A stretch of DNA of 64,000 bases, from the NCBI GenBank assembly GCA_964345825.1, contig CAYFSI010000002.1, positions 1 to 64,000 of the forward strand. The letters run 5' to 3'. Origin of the DNA: JAAYDH01 sp964345825. Lineage in GTDB: Bacteria > Bacillota_I > Bacilli_A > RFN20 > CAG-826. The stretch's first letter is position 1, and each line of letters opens with the position of its first letter. The notes under the pieces were generated by a model. That model saw only the letters and a list, made by a program, of their open reading frames with translations, had not been told where the DNA came from and did no database searches. A program made the translations under genes and the position numbers. Shown here one piece after another: positions 43,920-53,368 of this stretch.

Positions 43920-44516
43920 CTATAATTTAGTGCGACCCTCCAAGGCCTTTGATAAAGTAAGGGAATCGGCGTAATCTAGATTGCCTCCCATTGGTAAACC
44001 ATAGGCCAAACGAGTCACTCGGATATTCATTGGTTCAATAACCCTTGCTAAATACAAAGCGGTTGTCTCTCCATCAACGGTTGGATTTGTTGCGATGACG
44101 ACTTCACTAATTTTTCCCTCTTTAATACGACTAATCAATTGAGGAATTGATAGGTCATTGATGTTTTTTCCATTTGAAACTGAGATTGTTCCACCAAGAA
44201 TTTGATAAAGGCCATGAAAATTGCCTGCTCTTTCAAAAGCAATTAAATCTTTGGGATAAGAAACAACCATCATCATCGATTTATCTCTTGATGAATCGCT
44301 ACATATATCGCAAATAGATGACTCAGTCAAATTTCCACAAATTGGACAAACGTGAATTGAGGATTTAAGACTTTTAACAGCATCCGAAAATTCATTTAAA
44401 TCATCGTCGTCCATCTCAAGCATGGCATAGGCTATTCTTTCGGCGGACTTTTTACCTACACTAGGCAGTTTGATAAGTGAATCTTCAATTCTTTCTAATG
44501 CTTTTAACTTTTCCAT
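43920..44516 (-). CDS. recR: recombination protein RecR
   Basis: 198 aa. N-terminal HhH (LIKLPSVGKKSAERIAYAML), Cys4 zinc finger CPICGNLTESSICDIC (about 57-72), and Toprim domain VSYPKDLIAFERAGNFHGLYQILGG. Acts with RecO/RecF to load RecA. Starts immediately after ybaB, SD GGGAG. Confidence 0.97.
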   Translation of the reverse strand: MEKLKALERIEDSLIKLPSVGKKSAERIAYAMLEMDDDDLNEFSDAVKSLKSSIHVCPICGNLTESSICDICSDSSRDKSMMMVVSYPKDLIAFERAGNFHGLYQILGGTISVSNGKNINDLSIPQLISRIKEGKISEVVIATNPTVDGETTALYLARVIEPMNIRVTRLAYGLPMGGNLDYADSLTLSKALEGRTKL

Positions 44517-44819
44517 TTATACTCCCAACCCAGTTCTTCTTCCGGTAATTTTTTCGTTTATGTCGCCTCGAGCTGTCTCAATCATTTGAAGAATCTCGTT
44601 AATTGTTATAACGATTAAATCTTCAATCATCTCTTTGTTTTCGGAATTTAAAAAATCATCTTTAATCTCAACAGACTTGACTTCATGTGAACCAAGCAAA
44701 GTAACAGTAATTGCGCCACCTTTTGATAAAGCAAATTCCTTTTTTTCAAGTTCGCTCATAGCCTTATTAAGTTCTCTTTGCAATTTTTGTGCTTGCATCA
44801 TCATTTGCTGCATATTCAT
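44517..44819 (-). CDS. ybaB: nucleoid-associated protein YbaB/EbfC
   Basis: About 100 aa DNA-binding dimer. MNMQQMMMQAQKLQRELNKA is the typical N-terminus, hence the start at 44819 with SD AAGGAG 8 nt upstream (overlapping the dnaX stop). Middle has VTLLGSHEVKSVEI. Conserved partner of dnaX and recR. Confidence 0.95.
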   Translation of the reverse strand: MNMQQMMMQAQKLQRELNKAMSELEKKEFALSKGGAITVTLLGSHEVKSVEIKDDFLNSENKEMIEDLIVITINEILQMIETARGDINEKITGRRTGLGV

Positions 44820-44823
44820 AGTT

Positions 44824-46536
44824 TTATTCTCCTTTGAATTCAAGACTGATATCGCTGGCTTTAGGAAGCTTGTTTACTTGCACCAAATCTATATACATTT
44901 TCTGCAGTCGAATTGATTCTCTTCGTGAAACAGCATAAACAAACATTTTTCTTTCAAAAATATTTAATATAACATTTTGCATATCTTTTTGATTAATCTG
45001 TGTGTTAACTTTTGTTACAGCTTTATCGAGAGGATATTCCAACACTAAAATCTTGTTTCCAGCCACCAAAGGGTGACCATCTATTAGGAGCATTGAAGCT
45101 TTATCCAATACTGGGTGGCCATTTAATTGCTTAATCTTTTTCCAGTTGTCAAGTAAGACTGTTTTAATTTCTTTTTTGCTCGTTGCCATTATTTTGATCA
45201 TCATATTATCATCAATAACATAGCTTTCTTCATATTCGGCATCTTTTAAAATGAGTGGTTTATCGTTCAACACAACGGAGGAGAAAGAAAAAACAGGTTC
45301 TGGGTGTGTTTCTTCCTTTTTCACCTCTGATTTTTCTTCAATCGCAGAATCTTTTTTAAGGGTAATTGGAGGAATTTCTGCAGCTTTTTCATCTATTTTT
45401 TCTTCATTCACTTCAGGAATATAAGCTTCTTTCAATTCAGTAATAGGTTCCTTTTTTTCGAATTTTAGTGAGGCCAGTTTTAGCAACATGACTTCAAAAA
45501 TTGGAGTGATAGAAGTAACATTTTTATAATCTTTTAAAGCATTCATTAAGATGTCAATCATTTCGATGGTCTTTTTCTCATCGAAAATAATCGAAAGCGC
45601 CATTATTTCTTTTTTATTAAGCTGTTCCACAAAGTCAAAACGATTAGTTGCCCTATAAATTAGCACATCTTTTAAAAGAACCAATAAATCATCAGTCAAT
45701 CTCTTAATATCGGTGCCTCGAGCGATGTAAGATTTTAATCTATTTAATACATCCGTAAAGTCGCCATTGCCAATGGAGGTTAATAATTCTATTTTTTCGG
45801 TCGTTGACTCAAGAGCGAAGATATCTAAAACATCATCTTCAATTAACCGATTGTTTGAATATGCCAAAACTTGATCAAGAATTGAGAGAGCATCTCTCAT
45901 CCCTCCTTCAGATAAACTAATTATTAAATTTATTGCAGTTTCGTTGTATACAATATTTTCTTTTTTGAGTATGTCTTTTAGTCTGCTTCGAATGTCATCA
46001 TCACTTACCTTGGAAAAATCATACCTTTGGCAACGAGATAAAATAGTTGGCAAAATTTTGTGAGGCTCAGTAGTAGCTAAAATGAAAATTACATGTTCTG
46101 GTGGCTCTTCTAATGTCTTTAGCAATGCATTAAACGCCCCTGTGGTCATCATGTGAACTTCATCAATAATGTAAACTTTATATTTTCCCAAAATTGTGCT
46201 GTATTTAACTTTATCAATTAAATCCCGCACCTCATCAACGCCATTATTACTTGCAGCATCGATTTCTAAAACATCTGGATGTGTTCCTTCGTTTATTGCG
46301 ATGCAATTTTTGCATTGATTGCATTGCATGCCAAGGCCTTCATCACAATTAAGAGCCTTCGCAAGAAGCTTTGCCATTGTCGTTTTTCCTGTACCGCGGG
46401 GTCCAGCAAAAAGATATGCATGAGAAATTTTTCCTGTTGCGAGAGCGTTCTTGATTGTTTTAACAATGTGTTGCTGACCAGCAACCTCATCAAATGTATT
46501 TGGTCGATATTTTCTGTAAAGTGCTTTATAGGCCAT
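44824..46536 (-). CDS. dnaX: DNA polymerase III tau/gamma subunit
   Basis: 570 aa clamp loader. Walker A AGPRGTGKTTMAKLLAKA, zinc module CDEGLGMQCNQCKNC, Walker B VYIIDEVHMM, SRC motif ILSRCQRYDF. The long C-terminus (after about 380) has an acidic linker followed by a tau-like domain. Whether it also makes gamma by frameshift is not visible. Promoter: TATAAT 18 nt before ATG, no SD. Confidence 0.96.
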   Translation of the reverse strand: MAYKALYRKYRPNTFDEVAGQQHIVKTIKNALATGKISHAYLFAGPRGTGKTTMAKLLAKALNCDEGLGMQCNQCKNCIAINEGTHPDVLEIDAASNNGVDEVRDLIDKVKYSTILGKYKVYIIDEVHMMTTGAFNALLKTLEEPPEHVIFILATTEPHKILPTILSRCQRYDFSKVSDDDIRSRLKDILKKENIVYNETAINLIISLSEGGMRDALSILDQVLAYSNNRLIEDDVLDIFALESTTEKIELLTSIGNGDFTDVLNRLKSYIARGTDIKRLTDDLLVLLKDVLIYRATNRFDFVEQLNKKEIMALSIIFDEKKTIEMIDILMNALKDYKNVTSITPIFEVMLLKLASLKFEKKEPITELKEAYIPEVNEEKIDEKAAEIPPITLKKDSAIEEKSEVKKEETHPEPVFSFSSVVLNDKPLILKDAEYEESYVIDDNMMIKIMATSKKEIKTVLLDNWKKIKQLNGHPVLDKASMLLIDGHPLVAGNKILVLEYPLDKAVTKVNTQINQKDMQNVILNIFERKMFVYAVSRRESIRLQKMYIDLVQVNKLPKASDISLEFKGE

Positions 46537-46554
46537 AATTAGTTACCATACCAA

Positions 46555-46560
46555 ATTATA
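46555..46560 (-). promoter_or_regulatory. -10 box of the dnaX operon
   Basis: TATAAT on the minus strand, 18 nt upstream of dnaX ATG. The leader would be about 11 nt and has no SD. Confidence 0.55.
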
Positions 46561-46673
46561 CACAAAAAGGACTAGTGATAAAAGCCTTAATATGAATATT
46601 AAATAAACCAAATGAGCCTTTTTCTTTATTTGACTATATGATAAAATACATATCGCCTAAAGTGAGGATTTTT

Positions 46674-47747
46674 ATGGAAAAAAGCATGTATCAACGTCTC
46701 GAATCCGCTGGAAAGCGGCTAAAAGAAATTGATGAAGAGTTAATGGATGAAAAAGTAGTGCGTGATATCGCTCATTTTCGTGAGATTTCTAAAGAAAGAG
46801 CAATACTAGATCCTCAAGTTTCGGTTTTTTCGCACTACAAAAAAACTCTATCTGATATTGGCGATGCGACTGAAATGGCTCACGACCCAGATATTGATAT
46901 TTCCGCAATGGGAAAAGAAGAAGTAAAGCGCTTAGAAAATCTACTTATAAATATTGAAGAGCAATTGAAGGAACTCTTACTTCCGAAAGATCCTAACGAT
47001 GAAAAAGACATTATTGTTGAAATTCGTGGAGCGGTCGGAGGAGATGAAGCCAACATTTTTGCTAGCGATCTTTTTAGAATGTACACTAGATATGCTGAAT
47101 CACAAAATTGGAGAATTAAAATGTTAGATGAAAGTCCATCTGAAGCTGGTGGTTTCTCAATAGTCTCTTTTAAGATCAGCGGGAAAAATGTTTATTCAAA
47201 AATGAAATTTGAAAGTGGTGCCCATCGTGTTCAGCGCGTTCCTAAAACTGAAGCCGGCGGAAGAATTCACACTTCTACCGCTACCGTGTTGGTGATGCCT
47301 GAAGCTGAAGAAATTGATGTCCAAATTAATACAAATGATTTACAAGTCGATACTTATCATAGCCAAGGTGCTGGTGGACAAAATGTCAATAAAACTGAAT
47401 CAGCAGTTAGGATTACTCACCTTCCCACTGGTATCGTTGTGGCCTGCCAAACTGAGAAATCTCAGATTCAAAACCGCGAAATTGCTATGCAAATGTTAAG
47501 AACAAAAATGTACGCTGCTGCTCTTGCTGAACAACAAGAAAAAATTGGAAGCGAAAGAAAACTTAAAGTCGGAACCGGCGAACGTTCTGAAAAAATTAGA
47601 ACATACAATTATCCACAAAACCGCGTTACAGATCACCGTATTGGTTTTACCATTCAAAAATTAGACAGAGTTATGGAAGGTGACATTGAGGAAATTATTG
47701 AAGCCCTTATCCACTTTGATCAATCAAGTAAATTGGCGAGTGAATAG
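46674..47747 (+). CDS. prfA: peptide chain release factor 1
   Basis: 357 aa from ATG 46674 (GAGG upstream). Reads UAA/UAG. GGQ motif in SQGAGGQNVNKTES and anticodon-mimic PKT (PxT) in VPKTEAGGRIHTSTATV. Directly followed by prmC, its methyltransferase. Confidence 0.97.
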   Translation: MEKSMYQRLESAGKRLKEIDEELMDEKVVRDIAHFREISKERAILDPQVSVFSHYKKTLSDIGDATEMAHDPDIDISAMGKEEVKRLENLLINIEEQLKELLLPKDPNDEKDIIVEIRGAVGGDEANIFASDLFRMYTRYAESQNWRIKMLDESPSEAGGFSIVSFKISGKNVYSKMKFESGAHRVQRVPKTEAGGRIHTSTATVLVMPEAEEIDVQINTNDLQVDTYHSQGAGGQNVNKTESAVRITHLPTGIVVACQTEKSQIQNREIAMQMLRTKMYAAALAEQQEKIGSERKLKVGTGERSEKIRTYNYPQNRVTDHRIGFTIQKLDRVMEGDIEEIIEALIHFDQSSKLASE

Positions 47748-47748
47748 T

Positions 47749-48603
47749 ATGCCAACCAATCGTGAAGTTTATTTTGATTTATTAAAATCTAACAACAAAT
47801 ACCTCACTCGTTTGGTAATCAAAAGTCTTTTAAATGACGCTAATGGATTTTGTGATGAAATTTCCTTATATAAGTCCTTTGATTTGCTTTGTGAAAACTA
47901 CGATGAACTGCTTAAAAAAATAGAGCGAGTAAAAAATGGAGAACCATTTCAATATGTGTTGGGTTATGCCAATTTCATCGATCAGTATTTTGAAGTTAAT
48001 CCCCATGTTCTTATACCAAGACAAGAAACTGAAGAACTTGTCACAAGTGCCAGACTTTTGATTGAGAAAGCTTTTTGTAAAACTGGAAATCTTTCTATTG
48101 CCGATATATGTACTGGCTCGGGATGCATCGCGGTTTCATTGAAAAAATATTTTCCCTCAGCGACTATTTACGGGACTGATATCGATAACGAATGTCTTAA
48201 AGTTGCAAAACGAAATGCCAAAGGCTCAGATATCACTTTTCTTAGAGGTAATTTATTGGATCCCCTTATCCAAGAAGGCATCAAAGTTGATGTGATTATC
48301 TCCAACCCGCCATATATACAAAATCGTAAAGAAATTGATGAACAGGTCTGGAAATTTGAACCACATCTTGCTTTGTTGGCAAAACCGTCGACATTTTTTT
48401 ACGAAGAAATGATAAAAAAAGCTGACGAAGTTCTAAACGAAAACGGACTTTTATTATTTGAAATTGGAGAAGATATGGAAAAGCCTTTAGCAGAGATAGT
48501 AGATAAATATTGTCCGAACGAAAAGGTGATATTTTCAAAAGATATGCATAATAAAATGCGTTTTCTTTATATAATAAAAAGAGGAGGAAAGAATTATGCT
48601 TAA
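47749..48603 (+). CDS. prmC: release factor glutamine methyltransferase PrmC
   Basis: About 284 aa. Methylates the Gln of the GGQ motif in RF1/RF2. SAM motif IADICTGSGCIAVSL and catalytic NPPY in ISNPPYIQNR. ATG at 47749 overlaps the end of prfA closely; no SD is needed for coupling. 8-nt overlap with rpiB. Confidence 0.96.
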   Translation: MPTNREVYFDLLKSNNKYLTRLVIKSLLNDANGFCDEISLYKSFDLLCENYDELLKKIERVKNGEPFQYVLGYANFIDQYFEVNPHVLIPRQETEELVTSARLLIEKAFCKTGNLSIADICTGSGCIAVSLKKYFPSATIYGTDIDNECLKVAKRNAKGSDITFLRGNLLDPLIQEGIKVDVIISNPPYIQNRKEIDEQVWKFEPHLALLAKPSTFFYEEMIKKADEVLNENGLLLFEIGEDMEKPLAEIVDKYCPNEKVIFSKDMHNKMRFLYIIKRGGKNYA

Positions 48604-49036
48604 AATTTCTATTGGTTCAGATCATGGTGGACTTGAATATAAAAACGAAATTGTCAAACATCTTAAAGAACAAGGACATGAAGTGACTGATGTAGGAACC
48701 CACACTAAGGAGTCATGCCATTATCCTCGCTATGCTGAAGCAGCCGCACAACTTGTTGCTTCACACGTTTGCGACTATGGGATAGTTATTTGCACATCTG
48801 GAGAGGGTGTCGCAATCACCGCTAACAAAGTAAAAGGTATTCGTTGTGGCATTGGCTATAGTGACGAAGTGACTCGTCTTATGAGACAACATAACGATTG
48901 CAACATGATCGCCTTCGGCCAAAAATATATGGAACTATCCGATGTTCTTAGAAGAGTTGATATCTTCTTAACTACTCCTTTCGAAGGTGGAAGACACACC
49001 ATCCGAGTCGAAATGATTAAAGAAATCGAAGATTAG
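48596..49036 (+). CDS. rpiB: ribose-5-phosphate isomerase B (RpiB/LacA/LacB)
   Basis: 146 aa. Isomerises ribose 5-phosphate and ribulose 5-phosphate, or a related sugar phosphate. GSDHGGLEYKNEI, VGTHTKESCHYPRYA, and catalytic Cys in VICTSGEGVAITANK. SD GAGGAGG. LacA/LacB-type galactose-6-phosphate isomerase is possible, but a single gene argues for RpiB. Confidence 0.9.
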   Translation: MLKISIGSDHGGLEYKNEIVKHLKEQGHEVTDVGTHTKESCHYPRYAEAAAQLVASHVCDYGIVICTSGEGVAITANKVKGIRCGIGYSDEVTRLMRQHNDCNMIAFGQKYMELSDVLRRVDIFLTTPFEGGRHTIRVEMIKEIED

Positions 49037-49053
49037 TTACTATTTTTGTTTAT

Positions 49054-49089
49054 AAAAGCACTCTTAATAAATATGGGTGCTTTTTCTTT
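49054..49089 (+). terminator. terminator after rpiB, overlapping the comFA start
   Basis: AAAAGCACTC pairs with GGGTGCTTTT (10 bp, 11-nt loop) followed by T-rich sequence. The comFA ATG (49073) lies in the loop and stem of this hairpin. Confidence 0.8.
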
Positions 49090-50245
49090 TATTTGTCCTA
49101 TCTGTGGAAATTCCGATCAAAACACAATCGGGAAAAGGAACGGCAAATATTATTGTCGCAAATGTATTTCCTTTCGTGGCCAAGAAGTGACTTCGGCCGA
49201 CTCAAAGGAAAAAGATATTATTTTAAATCTGAACTATGAACTATCAGAAGACCAAGCAATATTGTCTGAGAATTTGCTGAATAATTACCAGAAAAAACTT
49301 AATTCTCTTGTATACGCCGTTTGCGGATCAGGTAAAACAGAGATTACTCTAAGAGTAATAGCTTACGCTCTGTCCCAAGGGAAAAAAGTTGGTTTCACGG
49401 TGCCAAGAAGAGATGTAATTATTGAACTTAGCGATCGTTTTAGACAAATCTTTATTTGCAATTCGGTTGCACTTGTTTATGGCGGGAAATCAAAAATACT
49501 GACCGCTGATTTAGTTTGTTGCACGACTCACCAACTTTTTCGCTATCCTAATTATTTTGATTTACTCATAATTGATGAAATTGATGCCTTTCCTTTTCAC
49601 AACAATGAAGTTTTGAATGCCTTTTTTTATCGTTCCATTAAAGGAAACTACATTATGCTATCCGCCACTCCATCATTAGAGTTTCTATCTAATTTCAAAA
49701 AAGGAGGCGGCGTTGTTTTAGAACTTTTTTCAAGATATCACCGTTATCCATTGCCGGTTCCCGAAGTAATGGTATTGCCCAAAACAATGCAAATATTAAA
49801 ATGTTATAGGTTAATTAAAGAGTATGTTAAAAAGGGAAAATCTATTTTCGTTTTTACTCCAACAATTAAGATTTGTGAAGAATTATATGATGATTTAAGG
49901 TTTTTTATACCTGGAGGAAACTACGTTCATTCAAAAAGAAAAAATAGAGAAAGAATCATTAAAGATTTTAAGGATAAAAAAATTAAGTTCTTAATAACAA
50001 CCGCTGTACTAGAAAGAGGCGTAACCATTAAAGGACTTCAGGTAATTGTTTTTCAGGCCAACCACAACATCTATTCATCCTACTCATTAATTCAAATAGC
50101 AGGGAGAGTGGGGCGGAAAAAAGAAGAGCCAGAGGGGAAGGTGATTTTTCTTGCAAGTGAAAATAATGTCGAAATTGAAAAATGTATTAGAGCCATTGAA
50201 GGGGCAAACAAAAATTTGCAAAATCTGTTTAAAACCCATACATAA
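49073..50245 (+). CDS. comFA: ComFA-like ATP-dependent helicase
   Basis: About 390 aa. N-terminal zinc finger CPICGN...KYYCRKC (about 8-32), then superfamily 2 helicase: Walker A VYAVCGSGKTEITLR, DEID in LLIIDEIDAFP, SAT, and the last motif QIAGRVGRKKE. ComFA powers DNA uptake in competence. Start is uncertain: ATG 49073 has no SD and sits in the rpiB terminator hairpin; a TTG at 49046 is the alternative. No other competence operon is seen here. Confidence 0.88.
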   Translation: MGAFSFICPICGNSDQNTIGKRNGKYYCRKCISFRGQEVTSADSKEKDIILNLNYELSEDQAILSENLLNNYQKKLNSLVYAVCGSGKTEITLRVIAYALSQGKKVGFTVPRRDVIIELSDRFRQIFICNSVALVYGGKSKILTADLVCCTTHQLFRYPNYFDLLIIDEIDAFPFHNNEVLNAFFYRSIKGNYIMLSATPSLEFLSNFKKGGGVVLELFSRYHRYPLPVPEVMVLPKTMQILKCYRLIKEYVKKGKSIFVFTPTIKICEELYDDLRFFIPGGNYVHSKRKNRERIIKDFKDKKIKFLITTAVLERGVTIKGLQVIVFQANHNIYSSYSLIQIAGRVGRKKEEPEGKVIFLASENNVEIEKCIRAIEGANKNLQNLFKTHT

Positions 50246-50816
50246 TTGGAATTTACATATCTTTTTTAAAAAAGATTTTTGTGTTTGCGAAAAATGTGAA
50301 GAAAAAATGCGCCCCCTTTTTTTAAAATTTCGTATTGGCAATATTGATGCAATGGCTGTCTATAAGTACGATGATACAATTAGAACGCTTCTTTATCAAT
50401 TAAAGGGTTGCTATGATATTGAGCTTGCTGAGGTGTTTTTAAGCCGTTTCAAAGATGAACTGCACTTTCTTTTTCATAATTACTTTTTGATTCCAGCGCC
50501 TTCTTCAAAAGAAGATGATGAAGAAAGAGAATTTAATCATGTCAAAGCTATATTTCAGTGTCTTAAGTTGCCCTTTCTTCCAATAGTTGAGAAGGCTTTT
50601 GATTACAAACAAGCTGAGCTAAGCGCTAAACAAAGAAAAGGGGCAATTCGAAGTTTAAAACTTAACAATGAAAAAAACTTGTATGGTAAAAATATCCTAA
50701 TTATTGATGATGTCTATACCACCGGAGCAACTGTTCTTGGAATGATTGGGCTAATAAAAACTTTGAAGCCAAAGAAAATTAAGGTTTTAGTCATGAGCAA
50801 AACATATCTGAAATGA
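50166..50816 (+). CDS. comFC: ComFC-family phosphoribosyltransferase-like protein
   Basis: About 216 aa. Double zinc finger CKICLKPI...FCVCEKCEEKM and C-terminal PRPP-binding loop NILIIDDVYTTGATV (about 177-191). ComFC works with ComFA in DNA uptake. The 5' end overlaps comFA by about 80 nt; ATG 50166 chosen over upstream TTG/GTG codons. Confidence 0.85.
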   Translation: MSKLKNVLEPLKGQTKICKICLKPIHNWNLHIFFKKDFCVCEKCEEKMRPLFLKFRIGNIDAMAVYKYDDTIRTLLYQLKGCYDIELAEVFLSRFKDELHFLFHNYFLIPAPSSKEDDEEREFNHVKAIFQCLKLPFLPIVEKAFDYKQAELSAKQRKGAIRSLKLNNEKNLYGKNILIIDDVYTTGATVLGMIGLIKTLKPKKIKVLVMSKTYLK

Positions 50817-50944
50817 CCCTTTTTATTTAGCCTAATCTATAGAATAGTATTAGACTAATATGGATTTGAATGGTAAGATAGGAAGGCAAATGTGCAAGCA
50901 TTTATGTATTAGAAAGGCACAATCACTTGTGTTGGTGAAGAATT

Positions 50945-53368
50945 ATGGGTTTTTTCGATAGAAGAAGACTAAAACAATATGAAAAAGAAGCTGGAAAAGT
51001 ATTAGCTTATGAAAATCAGATGGCATCTCTTAGCGATGATGAACTCAGAGCTAAAACAGTTTATTTCAAAGATTTACTAGCTAAAGGCAAAACATTGGAT
51101 GATATCAAGTTCGAGGCTTTTGCAGTTGCTCGTGAAACGGCAAAAAGAACTCTTGGTGAGTTTCCTTATAAAGTCCAAATCATTGGCGCCCTAGTTTTGC
51201 ATGCTGGAGATGTTGCCGAAATGAAAACTGGCGAAGGAAAAACCTTAACTGCTACGATGGCAGTATACTTAAACGCTCTCACGGGCAAAGGTGCCTATGT
51301 TGTTACTGTCAACGAATATTTGTCAAAACGTGACGCTGAATGGATGGGACAAATCTATCGATTTTTAGGTTTGACTGTTGGAGTGAACCTTCGAGAAAAA
51401 ACAACTGCTGAAAAAAGAGAAGCACACTTGTGTGATATTATATACACAACGAATTCCGAATTAGGATTTGACTATCTCCGAGACAATATGGCTGTTGACA
51501 TGGAACATCGAGTCTTGAGAGGGCTCCATTATTGTATCGTTGATGAAGCTGACTCTATTTTGATTGATGAATCAAGAACCCCCTTAATTATTTCAGGTGG
51601 TGCTAAAACATCAGCCTCTCAATACACTGTGGCGGATCGTTTCTGCAAAGCTTTGAGAAAAGAAGTTGATTTTGTCATTGATGTCAAAGAAAAAACAGTT
51701 AATCTTACCGATGATGGGAATAAAAAAGCTGAAAGAATGTTCGGAATCAAGAACCTTTATGATCCCGAATTTTCTGATTTGGTTCATAGAATTCACAATG
51801 CCTTAAAAGCCAACTACATCATGATTCGTGATGTCGACTACTTAGTTGATGGTGAAGGTCAAATTCAAATTATTGACCAATTTACTGGTCGTGTTTTGCC
51901 TGGTCGTGAATGGTCTGATGGTTTGCACCAAGCTGTTCAAGCCAAAGAAAATGTCACTATTAAGCAAGAAACCGTTACAATGGCCACCATCACATATCAA
52001 AATTTCTTCCGTTTATTCAAAAAGATGTCTGGTATGACTGGCACTGCAAAAACTGAAGAGGAAGAATTTAGAAAAATTTACAATATGCGGGTTGTTTGTA
52101 TTCCTACCAACAAACCAATCATGCGTATTGACGCCCTCGATTATGTCTACGCTCATAAAGGACCAAAGCTTGCCGCTTTAATCAAGGAAGTGAAAGAAAG
52201 ACATGAAAAAGGTCAGCCAATTCTTGTCGGCACAGTCTCAGTTGAGTCATCTGAAGAAATTTCAGCATTGTTAACTGCCGCGGGACTGCCTCACGAAATG
52301 TTGAATGCTAAAAATAACGCTAGAGAAGCCGAAATCATCGCTCACTCTGGAGAAAAAGGTCACATCACCTTGGCTACCAACATGGCCGGTCGTGGAACTG
52401 ATATTAAAATCAATGATGAAGTAAGAGCCCTTGGTGGTTTGTGCGTTTTTGGAACTGAAAGACATGAATCAAGGCGTATTGATAATCAGCTGAGAGGACG
52501 TGGCGGACGTCAGGGCGATCCTGGTTTCTCCCGTTTCTATGTTTCTTTTGACGACACCTTATTAATTCGTTTCGCCGCTGACAAATATCGCGATTGGATT
52601 CAAAAACAATTTGGCGATGAAGCTCTTGAAATGAAGATGGTCAGCAACATGATTACCGGAGCTCAGAAAAAGATTGAAGGTATGAACTTTGATATACGTA
52701 AAAACTTATTGGATTACGATGATGTTCTCGCTAAACAAAGACAAATTGTCTACGACAAGAGAGACCGCATTATTGAAGGCAAAGATATCAAAGATATTGT
52801 TAATGAAGTTTTTACCACAACGGGAAATTTCTTAGCCAATAAGGCCATTCCGATTGGAACTCGCGAACAATTAGTTTCTGGAGATTTGCTCATCAAACAA
52901 GTTGAACCAAGATTTTTACCAAGCGGATCGATTAAAAAGAGCCTTTATGATGATTCGCCAGTTGAAGATTGTGGACCAGATTTGGGAGATGTTCTTCATG
53001 ACCGCTATGATGAGCGCAAAAAAGAATGGGCGCCAGAGATAGGCGAAAGATTGGAAAGAACCATTATTTTGCATACAATTGATCAAAACTGGACAAAACA
53101 TATTGACGCGATGGCAAGACTTAGAGAAGGTATCCATCTTCGTAGCTATGCAAACGTGAATCCTTTACAGGATTATGTTAACGAAGGATATAGAATGTTT
53201 AAGGAAACATTGGAAATTTCCTCAGTTGATGCTGTTTTAAATCTTTTAAATGTGAAAGTTGAACCAAAAGATAAAGATGAGAATCCTTCTGACATAGTCG
53301 ATGTTCAGCAGCCTTCTGTTAATGGTCCACAACAATCCGGTGGCGCAAATAATGGAGAAGATAAATAA
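50945..53368 (+). CDS. secA: protein translocase ATPase SecA
   Basis: 807 aa. Motor of Sec export. Walker A MKTGEGKTLTATMAV, DEAD-like IVDEADSILID, and ATNMAGRGTDIK, RGRGGRQGDPG. Ends in a Gly/Asn/Gln-rich tail and lacks the C-terminal Cys zinc module of many SecA. A 128-nt leader lies upstream of the ATG, with GGTG as a weak SD. Followed directly by prfB as in many Firmicutes. Confidence 0.98.
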   Translation: MGFFDRRRLKQYEKEAGKVLAYENQMASLSDDELRAKTVYFKDLLAKGKTLDDIKFEAFAVARETAKRTLGEFPYKVQIIGALVLHAGDVAEMKTGEGKTLTATMAVYLNALTGKGAYVVTVNEYLSKRDAEWMGQIYRFLGLTVGVNLREKTTAEKREAHLCDIIYTTNSELGFDYLRDNMAVDMEHRVLRGLHYCIVDEADSILIDESRTPLIISGGAKTSASQYTVADRFCKALRKEVDFVIDVKEKTVNLTDDGNKKAERMFGIKNLYDPEFSDLVHRIHNALKANYIMIRDVDYLVDGEGQIQIIDQFTGRVLPGREWSDGLHQAVQAKENVTIKQETVTMATITYQNFFRLFKKMSGMTGTAKTEEEEFRKIYNMRVVCIPTNKPIMRIDALDYVYAHKGPKLAALIKEVKERHEKGQPILVGTVSVESSEEISALLTAAGLPHEMLNAKNNAREAEIIAHSGEKGHITLATNMAGRGTDIKINDEVRALGGLCVFGTERHESRRIDNQLRGRGGRQGDPGFSRFYVSFDDTLLIRFAADKYRDWIQKQFGDEALEMKMVSNMITGAQKKIEGMNFDIRKNLLDYDDVLAKQRQIVYDKRDRIIEGKDIKDIVNEVFTTTGNFLANKAIPIGTREQLVSGDLLIKQVEPRFLPSGSIKKSLYDDSPVEDCGPDLGDVLHDRYDERKKEWAPEIGERLERTIILHTIDQNWTKHIDAMARLREGIHLRSYANVNPLQDYVNEGYRMFKETLEISSVDAVLNLLNVKVEPKDKDENPSDIVDVQQPSVNGPQQSGGANNGEDK

